Shown one piece after another: positions 1 to 8,217 of a DNA stretch of 12,234 nucleotides. The number at the start of each line of letters is the position of its first letter. Position 1 is the first letter of the stretch. The translations under genes and the position numbers were made by a program. The notes beneath the pieces were generated by a model. It saw nothing but the letters and a program-made list of their open reading frames with translations, ran no database searches and was not told where the DNA came from. The DNA lies in NCBI GenBank assembly GCA_019022495.1, contig JAFEKR010000155.1, positions 1 through 12,234 of the forward strand. Direction: 5' to 3'. The DNA comes from Epichloe hybrida (lineage: Eukaryota; Ascomycota; Sordariomycetes; Hypocreales; Clavicipitaceae).

Positions 1-217
1 GCTTCTCTGCGTCAACAATGGCTGCACACCAGGCCGCCAGTAGTAGACACCTGTCAGCGCAGCTGTTGCCACTGCTGGCTTACGCGTGCTTACAAACTCA
101 ATTCGCGCATTCCACACCAAAAGGCTAATCGAATCTTCCTTCTCAGTCTCCTCCAGCAAGATATCTCGCGCCGAGGACAGAGCCCTTGATGCGGCGCAAC
201 CTCAAAAAACAAGTGGA
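1..217 (+). promoter_or_regulatory. 5' flank / probable leader of the topoisomerase I gene
   Basis: This is the short upstream region visible before the topoisomerase start codon. No TATA box or initiator is recognisable, and the window edge probably cuts the promoter. The frame of the main ORF stays open upstream to tandem TAG codons at 41-46, but that extension contains no ATG (only a GTG at 86-88), so an N-terminally extended protein is not supported. Two upstream ATGs in other frames are present: one in strong context at 18, listed separately, and one in weak context (T at -3) at 189, whose frame runs to 269 and overlaps the main start. Confidence 0.5.
18..128 (+). other. Upstream ORF (36 codons) before topoisomerase I
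   Basis: An ATG with A at -3 and G at +4, a near-ideal Kozak context, opens a 36-codon frame ending in TAA at 126-128, 89 nt before the topoisomerase ATG. The peptide begins MAAHQAASSRHLSAQLLPLL and resembles no family I know. If transcription starts upstream of position 18, ribosomes would meet this ORF first, and it could lower or condition topoisomerase translation. It could equally lie in untranscribed promoter DNA, because the transcription start is unknown. Confidence 0.3.
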
Positions 218-3165
218 ATGGCGGGAATTGCAGTTCGCAATGGTCCCGTTGATGATGATATGGACCTAGATGCTTCAAATGGTGTCAAGCGCAAATCACG
301 ATCGGCCATATCCAAAGTCAGCTACAAAGACGAATCCGATAGCGACAGTGAACCTCTGGTGGGTGTCATCTTTCTTCCTCAATATTTCTTCTGTTCTCCC
401 TCCATGGTTGAACGTGATTACTGATGTATTTTTTTCCCATGAGTAGGCGAAGCGTCCGAAAGCTGCTGCTACTGCTAAACCGATCAACTCGGACTCCGAT
501 GATGAGCCCATTAGCAAAACCAGAGCCAAGACCACAGCTGCCACACTGCCGTCCCTGCTTGGTGACTCCTCGGATGATGATGAGAAGCCTCTAGGTGTCC
601 AGCTTGCAAAGAAAAAGGCAGAAATCGAGAAGAAGGCAGCCGTCGAGGCAGAAACCATTCGTGCAAAGGAAGCGAAATCAGCAAAGTCTACTCCTAGAAA
701 AAACATCAAGGACGAGTCTGATGACGAGCCATTGGCCAAGTCGACTTCCAAGAAGCGTCAATCAAATGGCACTGCCGCCCGACGCAAGTCAAACGGTGTG
801 AAAAGGGAGGATTCTGACTCGGATGCGCCCATAGCCAAGAAGGCCAAGGTCAAAGGCAAGACTGTTCCGCCCTCCAAAGGCAAATCGGCGACTGCTGCCA
901 AAGATAGCCAGAAGTCGGCCAAGGCTAGGGCAACGACTGAAGAAGAGGATGAAGAAGAATTTGCATGGTGGAACGCGCCTAAACCGGAGGACGATAGCAT
1001 CAAGTGGACCACACTTGAGCATAACGGCGTGCTTTTCGCTCCAGAGTATGAGCCTCTTCCCAAAAATATCAAACTCATCTACGATGGCAAGCCTGTCACG
1101 TTGAGCAAGGAAGCCGAGGAAGCAGCCTCATTTTGGGTAGCCATGATGACGCCAGCCTCGTCCCATCATCTGGATAATCCCGTTTTCCGTACCAATTTCT
1201 TCAACGACTTCTCCGAGTTCATCAAGAAAACAGGCGGTGCGCGCGATAAGGATGGAAACAAGGTACCGATCAAGAGTTTGGACAAGTGCGACTTCTCCAA
1301 GATATACGACTACTGGCTGGCTAAGACTGAGGCGACCAAGACCAAAAATCTTTCAAAGGAGGAGAAGGAAGCTGCCAAGGCTAAGAAAGACGCCCTTGAA
1401 GCCCCTTACATGTATTGCACGTGGGACGGCAGGAAGCAAAAGGTGGGCAACTTCAGAGTGGAACCGCCAAGTCTCTTCCGTGGTCGAGGCGAGCATCCGA
1501 AAACCGGTCGTATCAAAACGCGTGTCCATCCCGAGCAGATCACCATAAACATTGGTAAGGATGCCAAGGTACCCGAGCCTCCAGCCGGCCACAAGTGGAA
1601 AGCAGTGCAGCACGATCAAAAGGCCACTTGGCTGGCAATGTGGCAGGAGAACATCAATGGCGCGTACAAGTATGTTATGCTTGGTGCAGCAAGTGATGTC
1701 AAGGGTCAAAGTGATTTCAAGAAATTCGAGAAAGCCCGAGAATTGAAGAAGCACATCGGCAAGATTCGAAAAGATTACACTCGAGAGCTCAAGAGTGAGA
1801 TTATGGCCGACCGACAAAGGGCTACAGCCATGTATCTGATCGATCAGCTCGCCCTCAGAGCTGGAAACGAAAAGGATACTGAAAACGAGGCCGATACTGT
1901 TGGTTGTTGCTCTCTCAAGTATGAACACATTACTCTCGAACCACCTGACAAGGTCACGTTCGATTTCTTGGGTAAAGACAGTATTCGGTACAACGAAACC
2001 GCCCACGTGTCGCCGCAGGTTTTCAAGAACTTGAAACTATTCAAGAAAGCGCCAAAAGCTGACGGAGATGATCTCTTCGATCGTTTGACCGTAAGTGGCA
2101 TTCTTCACCTTTTGATTGGTTTTTTTTTTTTTTTTTTTTTTTTTGCGTTTCCCTAACCACCAACTCTTGTAGACTTCGCAACTCAACAAGCATCTCACAA
2201 GCTACATGCCGGGTTTGACTGCAAAGGTTTTTCGTACCTACAATGCCTCTTATACCATGTCGACATTGTTAAAAGAGCTCGCCGCAGATCCTCGCTCCAA
2301 GGGCACTATTGCTGAGAAGGTCAAGTTATACAACGATTGCAATCGCAAGGTCGCTATTCTTTGTAACCACAAGAGAACTGTCGGCGCAAGCCATGACCAG
2401 CAGATGCAGAAGATGAGTGACCGAGTAAGTGAAATGGGACAGATGCCGCCCCTGCTTAATTATTGGGAACTAACATTTGTTCGTGCAGATCAAAGGTCTG
2501 CGGTATCAGAAGTGGCGAACCAAGAAGATGATTTTGGATTTAGAGCCTACGCAGAAGAAGAAAAAGGGTGCCGCGTGGTTCGAACTTGATGAAGACATTG
2601 ATGAAGACTGGGTCAAGGAACATCAGCAATTCCTCATTGAGGAGCAACGTACCAAGATTACCAAGAAGTTCGAAAAAGACAATGAGAAGCTGCAGGCCAA
2701 CAAAGAGAAGCCCTTGCCCGAGAAGGAGCTTAAGGAGCGCCTGCAGGTAGTCAAGGAGATGGAAGCTAAATTCAAGAAGGAGAACAAGACTGGCAAGGTT
2801 GAAGCCGAGGGGAAGGGCGCGTCCGTCGACAAGTGTCTCAAGAGCATCGAAAAGCTAGATGACCGAATCAAGATTTTGGAGACGCAGGCTGATGATCGCG
2901 AGGGCAACAAAGAAGTTGCACTCGGCACCTCCAAGATTGTAAGTTTGATTCCTTTCTCTAGGCGAAAAGCGAAAAAAAAAAGACGAGGAAAAACGGCCAG
3001 CAACTAACTAGCTGCTCGCGACAGAACTACATCGACCCCCGTCTAACGGTCGTCTTCTCCAAGAAGTTTGACGTGCCGATTGAAAAGTTTTTCTCCAAGA
3101 CTCTCCGTGACAAGTTCCGATGGGCCATCAAGTCGGTTGAGGATGTAGATGATTGGGAGTTTTGA
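218..3165 (+). CDS. TOP1: DNA topoisomerase I (type IB, nuclear), five exons
   Basis: Coding exons are 218-358, 447-2090, 2173-2424, 2489-2938 and 3025-3165, joined in phase 0 to give 875 aa. The enzyme relaxes supercoils by nicking one strand through a 3'-phosphotyrosine bond, in the nucleus during replication and transcription. Residues 1 to about 218 are a charged, probably disordered region rich in Ser/Asp and Lys. The core starts near the WWN motif at about 219 and carries [20 protein letters not shown] and FLGKDSIRY blocks. The catalytic set is complete: Arg518 (LALRAGNEK), Lys557 (FLGKD), Arg616 (VFRTYN), His661 (CNHKR) and nucleophile Tyr831 (SKINYIDPR). A Lys/Glu-rich linker (about 690-815) precedes the C-terminal domain ending DDWEF. 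The ATG at 218 has G at -3 and +4. Length and architecture are usual for a fungal nuclear enzyme; I am very sure of the family and confident of the splice sites. Confidence 0.96.
359..446 (+). other. TOP1 intron 1 (88 nt)
   Basis: The donor is GTGGGT after a CTG codon and the acceptor is GAGTAG, with an ACTGAT branch-like motif at 420-425. Splicing joins EPL to AKRPK in phase 0. Without removal the frame stops at 422-424. The donor is weaker than those of the later introns. Confidence 0.85.
2091..2172 (+). other. TOP1 intron 2 (82 nt) with long T tract
   Basis: The donor is GTAAGT, the branch motif CTAAC is at 2153-2157 and the acceptor TTGTAG ends at 2172. Removal joins LFDRLT to TSQLNKHLT in phase 0, restoring a conserved block between the Lys557 and Arg616 motifs. 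Confidence 0.95.
2120..2144 (+). repeat. 25-nt poly-T tract in TOP1 intron 2
   Basis: An uninterrupted run of 25 T lies between donor and branch site, so it is upstream of the usual polypyrimidine position. Its length is prone to slippage and sequencing error; it lies outside coding sequence. Confidence 0.95.
2425..2488 (+). other. TOP1 intron 3 (64 nt)
   Basis: The donor is GTAAGT, the branch motif CTAAC is at 2470-2474 and the acceptor is GTGCAG. Splicing joins KMSDR to IKGLRYQKW in phase 0, just after the catalytic CNHKR block and at the start of the linker. Confidence 0.95.
2939..3024 (+). other. TOP1 intron 4 (86 nt) ahead of the active-site tyrosine
   Basis: The donor is GTAAGT, the branch motif CTAAC is at 3004-3008 and the acceptor is CGACAG. 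Splicing joins GTSKI to NYIDPR, so the catalytic tyrosine is the second codon of the last exon. An A10 run sits at 2972-2981 within the intron. Retention would read through into a Lys/Arg-rich tail and stop at 3005-3007, without the tyrosine. Confidence 0.95.
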
Positions 3166-3476
3166 TGATGGAGGAAACAAAGGCCATTGCTGCTTGCTGC
3201 TGATGCGTAATTTTTTTTCTTTGTCGTCACATTCTGCTCTGCTGCAATACACCCAGAGCCATACTTTCTTTTATCTTGGGCAAAAAAACAGTCTATACAC
3301 ATATACAGAGAGGTCTGGTCAGGCAGGAAGACGCATCAAAAAATGACGGGCGCAAGAAGGCAACGTGTACAATTGGGCATGATACGGCGAATTAGGGCTT
3401 GATGATGGGATGGTGGATGGACGGACGGTGCAAGCGCTCGCTGCAAGTATCGATATACACGGGTCTCGAAACGAAG

Positions 3477-3484
3477 TATATAAG
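3477..3484 (+). promoter_or_regulatory. Orphan TATA-like box
   Basis: TATATAAG fits the TATAWAAG consensus on the + strand, but no protein-coding gene follows in that direction. It may be chance in AT-containing spacer DNA, or the promoter of a non-coding transcript running antisense to the end of the GH16 gene. Confidence 0.2.
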
Positions 3485-3918
3485 CGGTCAGCGAAATCTT
3501 GCGCGGGATGCAAACGGGTTGGAGAACAGCGACGAGGGCTCGAGGCCAGGTGAAAATTGCTTCTTGGGGGGGGTTCGTGATTTTAGAATAGCAATCGCCT
3601 CTCGGGGACATTGATCAGATTCAGTCCAAGTCCAATAGCTTTGTTTGGCACTATTTGATGTGCCCGGTCCGGTGCCCGTGTTGACTTCTGATCTCTGTTT
3701 CTTTTTTCTTTTTTTTTTCCCCACGTCCATTTCACGTTGGATGGCGACCAAGGCGGGTATTTCGCGGTCTGTCTCTAAAACTTATAACGATGATTTTGAT
3801 ATAACGCCGATCAATCACCCGAGTAGCTTCGTTTGATTTCGTCCAATCTATTACCCCATCACATGGCATGCACACAACCTCGTAAACTGAGAAGCTGACG
3901 AAACGCATGAATACAAAA

Positions 3919-3926
3919 TATGTACA
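3919..3926 (-). promoter_or_regulatory. Pumilio-type UGUACAUA motif in possible GH16 3'UTR
   Basis: On the - strand the sequence reads TGTACATA, matching the PUF-protein consensus UGUANAUA. It lies about 290 nt past the GH16 stop codon, so it is in the mRNA only if the 3'UTR is that long. A single 8-mer is weak evidence. Confidence 0.2.
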
Positions 3927-4217
3927 TGTATTCGCCAAGTCAGTGTCCGCCTACCAATGCGGATAAAAATGATGACGCCTGTTTGCTTTCCCGGCCCTCT
4001 ATACGACGTGCTGATAATCCAAGCAAGAGATAAATTAAAAAAAAAAATGACTCAAGATGACTCCAACCGCTAGAATTAGGAACACAATGTTGTCTTTCTG
4101 TCGTGCTGCATGCATTGATGCAGATCTTATGTAATGGTACGAGGAATGTGCCATGTTCGCCGTCTTGTTTTCGGATCCTTGGTGTGCCCGCCGACGCTGC
4201 CGCCCGCTCGATTAACA

Positions 4218-5480
4218 TTATTCTACCATTATTCTGCGGAGGAGGGTCAGGACGGTCGGTGTCAAAGTCAAGGGGACCAGGACGATCAGGGCCGTCGTCG
4301 ACGCGGACTGGCCCATGGCGGCGGAGGAAGGGCTGCGCATGATCTTTCCGTTGGGCGTCATGTACCAGCCGTCGGGGATGCTGCCTCCTCCGCTGCTGCC
4401 ACTGGGGTTCGCGCCGGCGACCCACGGCCAGCCGGTCTGGGTGGCGGTGGCGGGGCTGCCGTCCTTGGCGATGCCGCCGACGGGGACGGGGACGGACACG
4501 AGGCCTGGGGTGGCGGCGCCGGCGACGACGGCGGTGGTGGCGGAGGCGGCGGCATCCCCGTTGACGTTGCCGTTGACGGCGCCGCCCACGGCCTCGACCG
4601 ACTCCCACGACCCGGAGGTGTCCCTGTACCGGTACTGCTTGCCCGTGGAGTAGTCGGCGATGAGCACGGTCTGCACCATCATGCTGAAGGGGCCCTTGGA
4701 GTAGTCGGTCGGGCCGCGCGCCCACTGCACCGTCCCCTCGGCGTTGGTGCTGGGGTCGCCGCCGGCCCACGACCCGAACTTGACATGCATGGGCGTCTGG
4801 GGGAAGTGATCCTTCTCGGCGTCGCTGGCCCGCAGCTCCCTGACCACCTTGCCGTCGGCCATCCAGACGATGCGGTCCTTTGTCCAGTCGACGACGTACT
4901 TGACCCACCTCGTCTGCGTGCCCGGCACGGCGTGGAACTGGCCGCGGTTGTACGTCGTCGTCTGCCCCTTGCCAAAGTAGTTGGATTGCATCTCGTCCGG
5001 GTTGGACCCCAGCCACTCAATGTCGATCTCGTCGAGGTCGTCCGACTCGAGGACCAGCGAGGACACGATGCCGGCGCCAGGGGCGGCCTTGACCGTCATC
5101 TCGACCCGCCCGAACATGATGGAGAAGAGGGACTGGAGCTGCGGCGCGTCACCGGCCCGCGCGACGCTGAAGGAGACGCCGTCCTGGTTGTATGAGGGGG
5201 AGCCCGACGCGGCGAACGAGTTGACGGCGCCTCTGCGGAAGTCGACGTCGACCGTCATTCCTAGGGCTGTGTTGGGGGGACATTGTGCTGGCAGGCGGCG
5301 TTAGCTTATCGTCTTTTGAGGTCAATGTCTTTGAGGGGAGGGGGGGGCAAGCGTACTGCTTTGGAGGGGATTGCATTTGCTCCATGTCTGAGCCGACGTC
5401 GTCGAGCTGAGCAGGAGGGAGGCCGTGAATGCTGCTGCGGCAGCGCGCAGTATGCTTCGCCGTATGTTTTTCAACGTCAT
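4218..5480 (-). CDS. GH16 Crh/Crf-type cell-wall transglycosylase, secreted, likely membrane/GPI anchored
   Basis: Exons on the - strand are 5480-5357 and 5287-4218, joined in phase 1 to give 397 aa. The family transfers chitin chains onto beta-glucan at the outer cell wall. The product starts with a signal peptide (basic MTLKNIRRSILR, an Ala/Leu core, probable cleavage after TTSA near residue 30), then QTWSKCNPLQST and QCPPNTALG, the conserved N-terminal cysteine pair of Crf1-like enzymes. The catalytic ExDxE motif is DEIDIEW, with predicted nucleophile Glu128, Asp130 and acid/base Glu132. Other family blocks are SSLVLESDDLDE, NYFGKGQTTTY, VDWTKD, FPQTPM and GSWAGGDPS. Residues from about 275 are Gly/Ala-rich linker, a WYMTPNGKIMR segment and a hydrophobic tail (about 372-391) ending RRIMVE. 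The family call is very secure. The anchor type is uncertain because the C-terminus ends polar rather than hydrophobic. The coding sequence is strongly GC-rich. Confidence 0.94.
5288..5356 (-). other. Intron of the GH16 gene (69 nt)
   Basis: On the - strand the donor is GTACGC at 5356, the branch motif CTAAC is at 5304-5300 and the acceptor is GCCAG ending at 5288. Splicing creates the ACA codon that joins NPLQS to TQCPPN, giving the expected family N-terminus. A C-rich tract occupies the middle of the intron. Confidence 0.92.
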
Positions 5481-6560
5481 ATCTGTAGGCCGTGGGCTGG
5501 TTCAATTGAACATTTCAACCTTAAAAATGGGGCTCAGCGAGTACGTCGGTAAAGTTTCGAGTGTGAATTAAGACAAAAAGGCAGGAAGTTGGCAACGAAG
5601 GGCAAAAGTATTGTACGCAGTTGGGCAGCTGGGTTCAGTGCCCAGCCATCTCTTCCACACTGGCGTCATACCTGCGCTTTTTTCCGGACTTGATGGTTAG
5701 AGCAACATCTATGGGGGAAAGCTGTGTGTGACGACGATGGGCCGTAAAGAGGGGGTTGGGCCGGTCTGAACAACATGCTCGAGGTGGCAGTTGGCAGCTG
5801 GCAGGCAGCAAGCAAGCAAGCCACTCACTCACTCACACAGCTCGAGGCAAGCCAGGGCAAGCCAGGGCCCTACTTGTTGTCTCAGTGGAATAACGTGAGC
5901 AAGTCTCGTTCACGCTAGCAACATTGACGGGACAGGGGGGTAGGAGGGCGGGCCTGCCTCTCCTCATCTTAGCTACATTGTACTAGCTGGGTCGAGGAAT
6001 TATGTAATTACATGTGCATGTACCCGGACAGACACCTTCCCCACATTCTCTGCCCAACGCCAGTTCGTCATCACCCGCCGGCCGTTTTGTCTCATCAGCA
6101 CTGCACGAGGAAATTATGTGACGAACCCCCCCCCCAAAAAAAATAGCAAAAGAAAAGAGGCCAAGTCTCGTGATTCTGCAAGCCGGTCGGCAAGCAAGAA
6201 AAAACGTGCTTCTGCGAAATCCACAGAGTAAGCTACCTACGGATGAGGATTTACGAAACGGGCAACGAGCCTTCACTTGTCCACGGGCACGCGGGACGGA
6301 CATGCTCCGTGATTGTCCTCTGAAGGTGCCCCGCCCCACCCGTGCCCGTGCCCGTGCCCGTGCCCGTGCCCCGTAGATGGGTCTCTATCGCAAGCACAGC
6401 CATTCACATCCATTCATTTGTCTGCGTGTCTGACAAAAGGTAAAGGGTGCGCAGAAGCAAAAAAAAAGTCGAGGAAATAAGCTTCGGCAACAAGTAGCAC
6501 TTTTCGTCAACTTAGCACTCATCCCGCCGACCTGATGCCATTATTTCATCATCAGTTCGT
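5481..6560 (-). promoter_or_regulatory. Upstream/promoter region of the GH16 gene
   Basis: This is the DNA 5' of the GH16 start. I see no clear TATA box. A minimal upstream ATG with three sense codons (5513-5502) lies 22 nt before the main ATG and would be in the mRNA if transcription starts further out. The region carries an AAGC/ACTC microsatellite patch (about 5804-5838), a C10-A8 tract (6126-6143) and the hexamer array listed separately. The outer limit given here is arbitrary. Confidence 0.4.
6339..6372 (-). repeat. (GGGCAC)n hexamer array, potential G-quadruplex
   Basis: On the - strand there are six consecutive G-runs (GGGG, then GGG five times), each separated by exactly three bases (CAC). 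This fits the standard G3N1-7 quadruplex pattern with runs to spare. It sits about 860 bp upstream of the GH16 start codon, with the G-rich strand being the gene's coding strand. The repeat is directly visible; folding is inferred. Confidence 0.85.
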
Positions 6561-8217
6561 TCCCCGAGAAATAGAAAAAAAAAGAAATTAAATCCAGACT
6601 TGCTCTGTGCTTCCAGATGACTGGGAAATTATCATCCTCATCCTGGCTGGCCTTTTTTTTCTCTTTCCCAACCCATGCAGAAACAGACAATGGTTTTGTC
6701 CTTTGTCCATGCCCCAAGCTTTTTCCCCCACCGGTACGGCCCTGGCCCGCCTGGTTTTTTCTTTCCCAGCGCCACTCCCTCCCCCCCCCCCTGGGCCTGG
6801 GTGATTCATCTGAGCTCGAGCTCGCCCGCGCCCGCGCCTGCGCCCGCGCCCACGGGTCCGGGGCCACATGCCGGTCCCGGCGCAGCAAGCTGACGAACCC
6901 GTTCGCCCAATCCATCGCCTTGGGGCATCAGGGGAACATGGGGGCGACCGAGTACATACATGCGTGGGACATGTACATTTATTCATGTACATAGATTTAC
7001 TGGAAAGGCTGCAGGGATGCGGAATCGGGAGCCGTCATCGCCACGAACCAGCCGCGGGCTCGTCCCATTCATCAGGATTCCTTGTCTGTGCGTGGGCCAT
7101 TCTAGATGATGCCATCGAACCCTGCGCAACGCATGGTTTTTCTTTCTTTTCCAGAACGCTGACATGCCCGGTATACGGTTGCTTCACCCAGCTCAGAGTT
7201 GATGGGACAAGTGTTCCATGTCTCACAGGCTGTGACGAGCCACATTACGAGCGAGGTAAACTTCTGTCCATTCAGCAGCACAGAGATGCGTTCATGTAAA
7301 CAACTTTGCAAGGCGTTTTGCAGTATTGTAACTAAATACACGTCCTAGTTGGTACTGCCTGCGATGATGTACAACATGCTCGAGTGTCACCTCGCCGCCG
7401 TGATATCGTGACCAGCACATTGATATCACCAAACTAGCTGGTTTCCTTCTAATATGAAAAGGGAAAAACAGGCTCAAACTGAGGTACCAGGGCGTACAAG
7501 AAGAAGATGAAATGAACAAGGTAGATGGAATGCAAAACCTCGTGCGAATAGCAGCGGTGTAAGCGAATGGCTGAAGCCACCATTGCCTCCGGGGTTATCA
7601 GTTCGATAACAAGGGAGAAGCAACAAAGCCCTCTCCAGTCGTGACAAGAGATTACAACGAGTGTAAAGAAAGCAACAGAGGAACATTCCCCCAAATGCCG
7701 CCAGAGGTGTGATCTTGCTCCACATCTCCGGCAAAAGAAATAATGCTAATAAAAACAGAAACCACACACAAACATACCATGTTCTTTTTCTGGTGATCCA
7801 AGTGCCACTCTCCCTCTCAACCACTTCCTCCAGGTCTGTCCAGCCAAAGCAATTTGTTAAACTTTTGTCTTTCATCATGATGCAGCGTCGAAACAAGAAA
7901 AAAAAACACTTGTCCTTTCGGAAAAGCGGTGCCAACGAGACGTTGACGAAGTTGGTACAAGAATCGAAAGTGTAAATGCAGGTCATAAAACGCTTTGATG
8001 TTGTGCAAGTGTGTTTTTGTTTGTCTCCCAAACCGTCTATCCAGGTGTACCCTACCTGACCAACCACATGAAGAAATTAAAATAGTGGAGGCAGCGAGAA
8101 AGAAGTGTGCGAAAGGAAAGGTTGTGAGTAATTCGATGAATCATGCGGGACGAGATGAGGAAGAAGACATCATTTTCCCCCCACCCCCCCTCCCCTCTCC
8201 GGTCGTGAATGGAGGGC
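6561..8217. other. Long gene-free spacer, including the 3' flank of the msn2-like gene
   Basis: I find no convincing gene here. The open frames on both strands lack domain motifs and overlap homopolymers. Visible structure includes a C11 tract (6781-6791), an imperfect GCCCGC hexamer run (6823-6852), two ATGTACAT palindromes (6971-6978 and 6985-6992) and short A/T runs. The part next to 8217 is the 3' flank of the zinc-finger gene; its 3'UTR end is not evident. No tRNA or rRNA signature was noticed. Confidence 0.5.
6823..6852. repeat. Imperfect GCCCGC hexamer repeat
   Basis: Five C-rich hexamers occur, one degenerate (a CCT in place of CCC). On the - strand this gives four GGG runs, with a longer loop around the degenerate unit, so it is a weaker quadruplex candidate than the array at 6339-6372. 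Confidence 0.7.

Larger units (their letters stand above)
3166..4217. other. Convergent intergenic spacer: 3' flanks of TOP1 and the GH16 gene
   Basis: This stretch lies between the two convergent stop codons and holds no coding sequence I can support. Near the TOP1 end it contains T-rich and TATACACATATACA-like sequence (about 3291-3306) of the kind that guides fungal 3' end formation. It also holds ATGG/ACGG short repeats (about 3403-3427), a G8 run (3566-3573), T-rich tracts around 3701-3719 and an A10 run near 4038-4047. Short open frames on either strand lack codon bias and recognisable motifs. Confidence 0.6.

Noticed and set aside
86..217. N-terminal extension of topoisomerase I resembling a mitochondrial presequence
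   Set aside because: The frame is open, and its Arg/Ser-rich start looks targeting-like, but there is no in-frame ATG between the stops at 41-46 and the ATG at 218; the only candidate is GTG.
3940..5016. Arg/Gln-rich 358-codon frame on the - strand
   Set aside because: It overlaps the GH16 exon in another frame, and its composition (Arg/Gly/His-rich) is the typical off-frame reading of GC-rich DNA.
4134..5195. Long open frame on + opposite the GH16 gene (353 codons)
   Set aside because: It is an antisense shadow of a very GC-rich coding sequence, Gly/Arg/Val-biased, with no motif; the - strand frame carries the GH16 domain.
6126..6143. C10-A8 tract as a possible regulatory signal or insertion scar
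   Set aside because: No flanking duplication or terminal repeats were seen; simple homopolymer slippage explains it.
6868..7299. 143-codon ATG-initiated frame on the + strand
   Set aside because: No recognisable domain, and composition like the flanking spacer; a chance frame is the simpler view. RNA-seq could reopen it.
7600..7612. GTTCGAT motif resembling a tRNA B box
   Set aside because: It departs from the GGTTCGANNCC consensus, and no A box or cloverleaf could be drawn around it.
7474..8067. 197-codon open frame on the - strand with hydrophobic segments
   Set aside because: It lies just downstream of the msn2-like stop in probable 3'UTR or spacer, with Phe/Cys/Leu runs from homopolymers, no family resemblance and no intron or promoter support.
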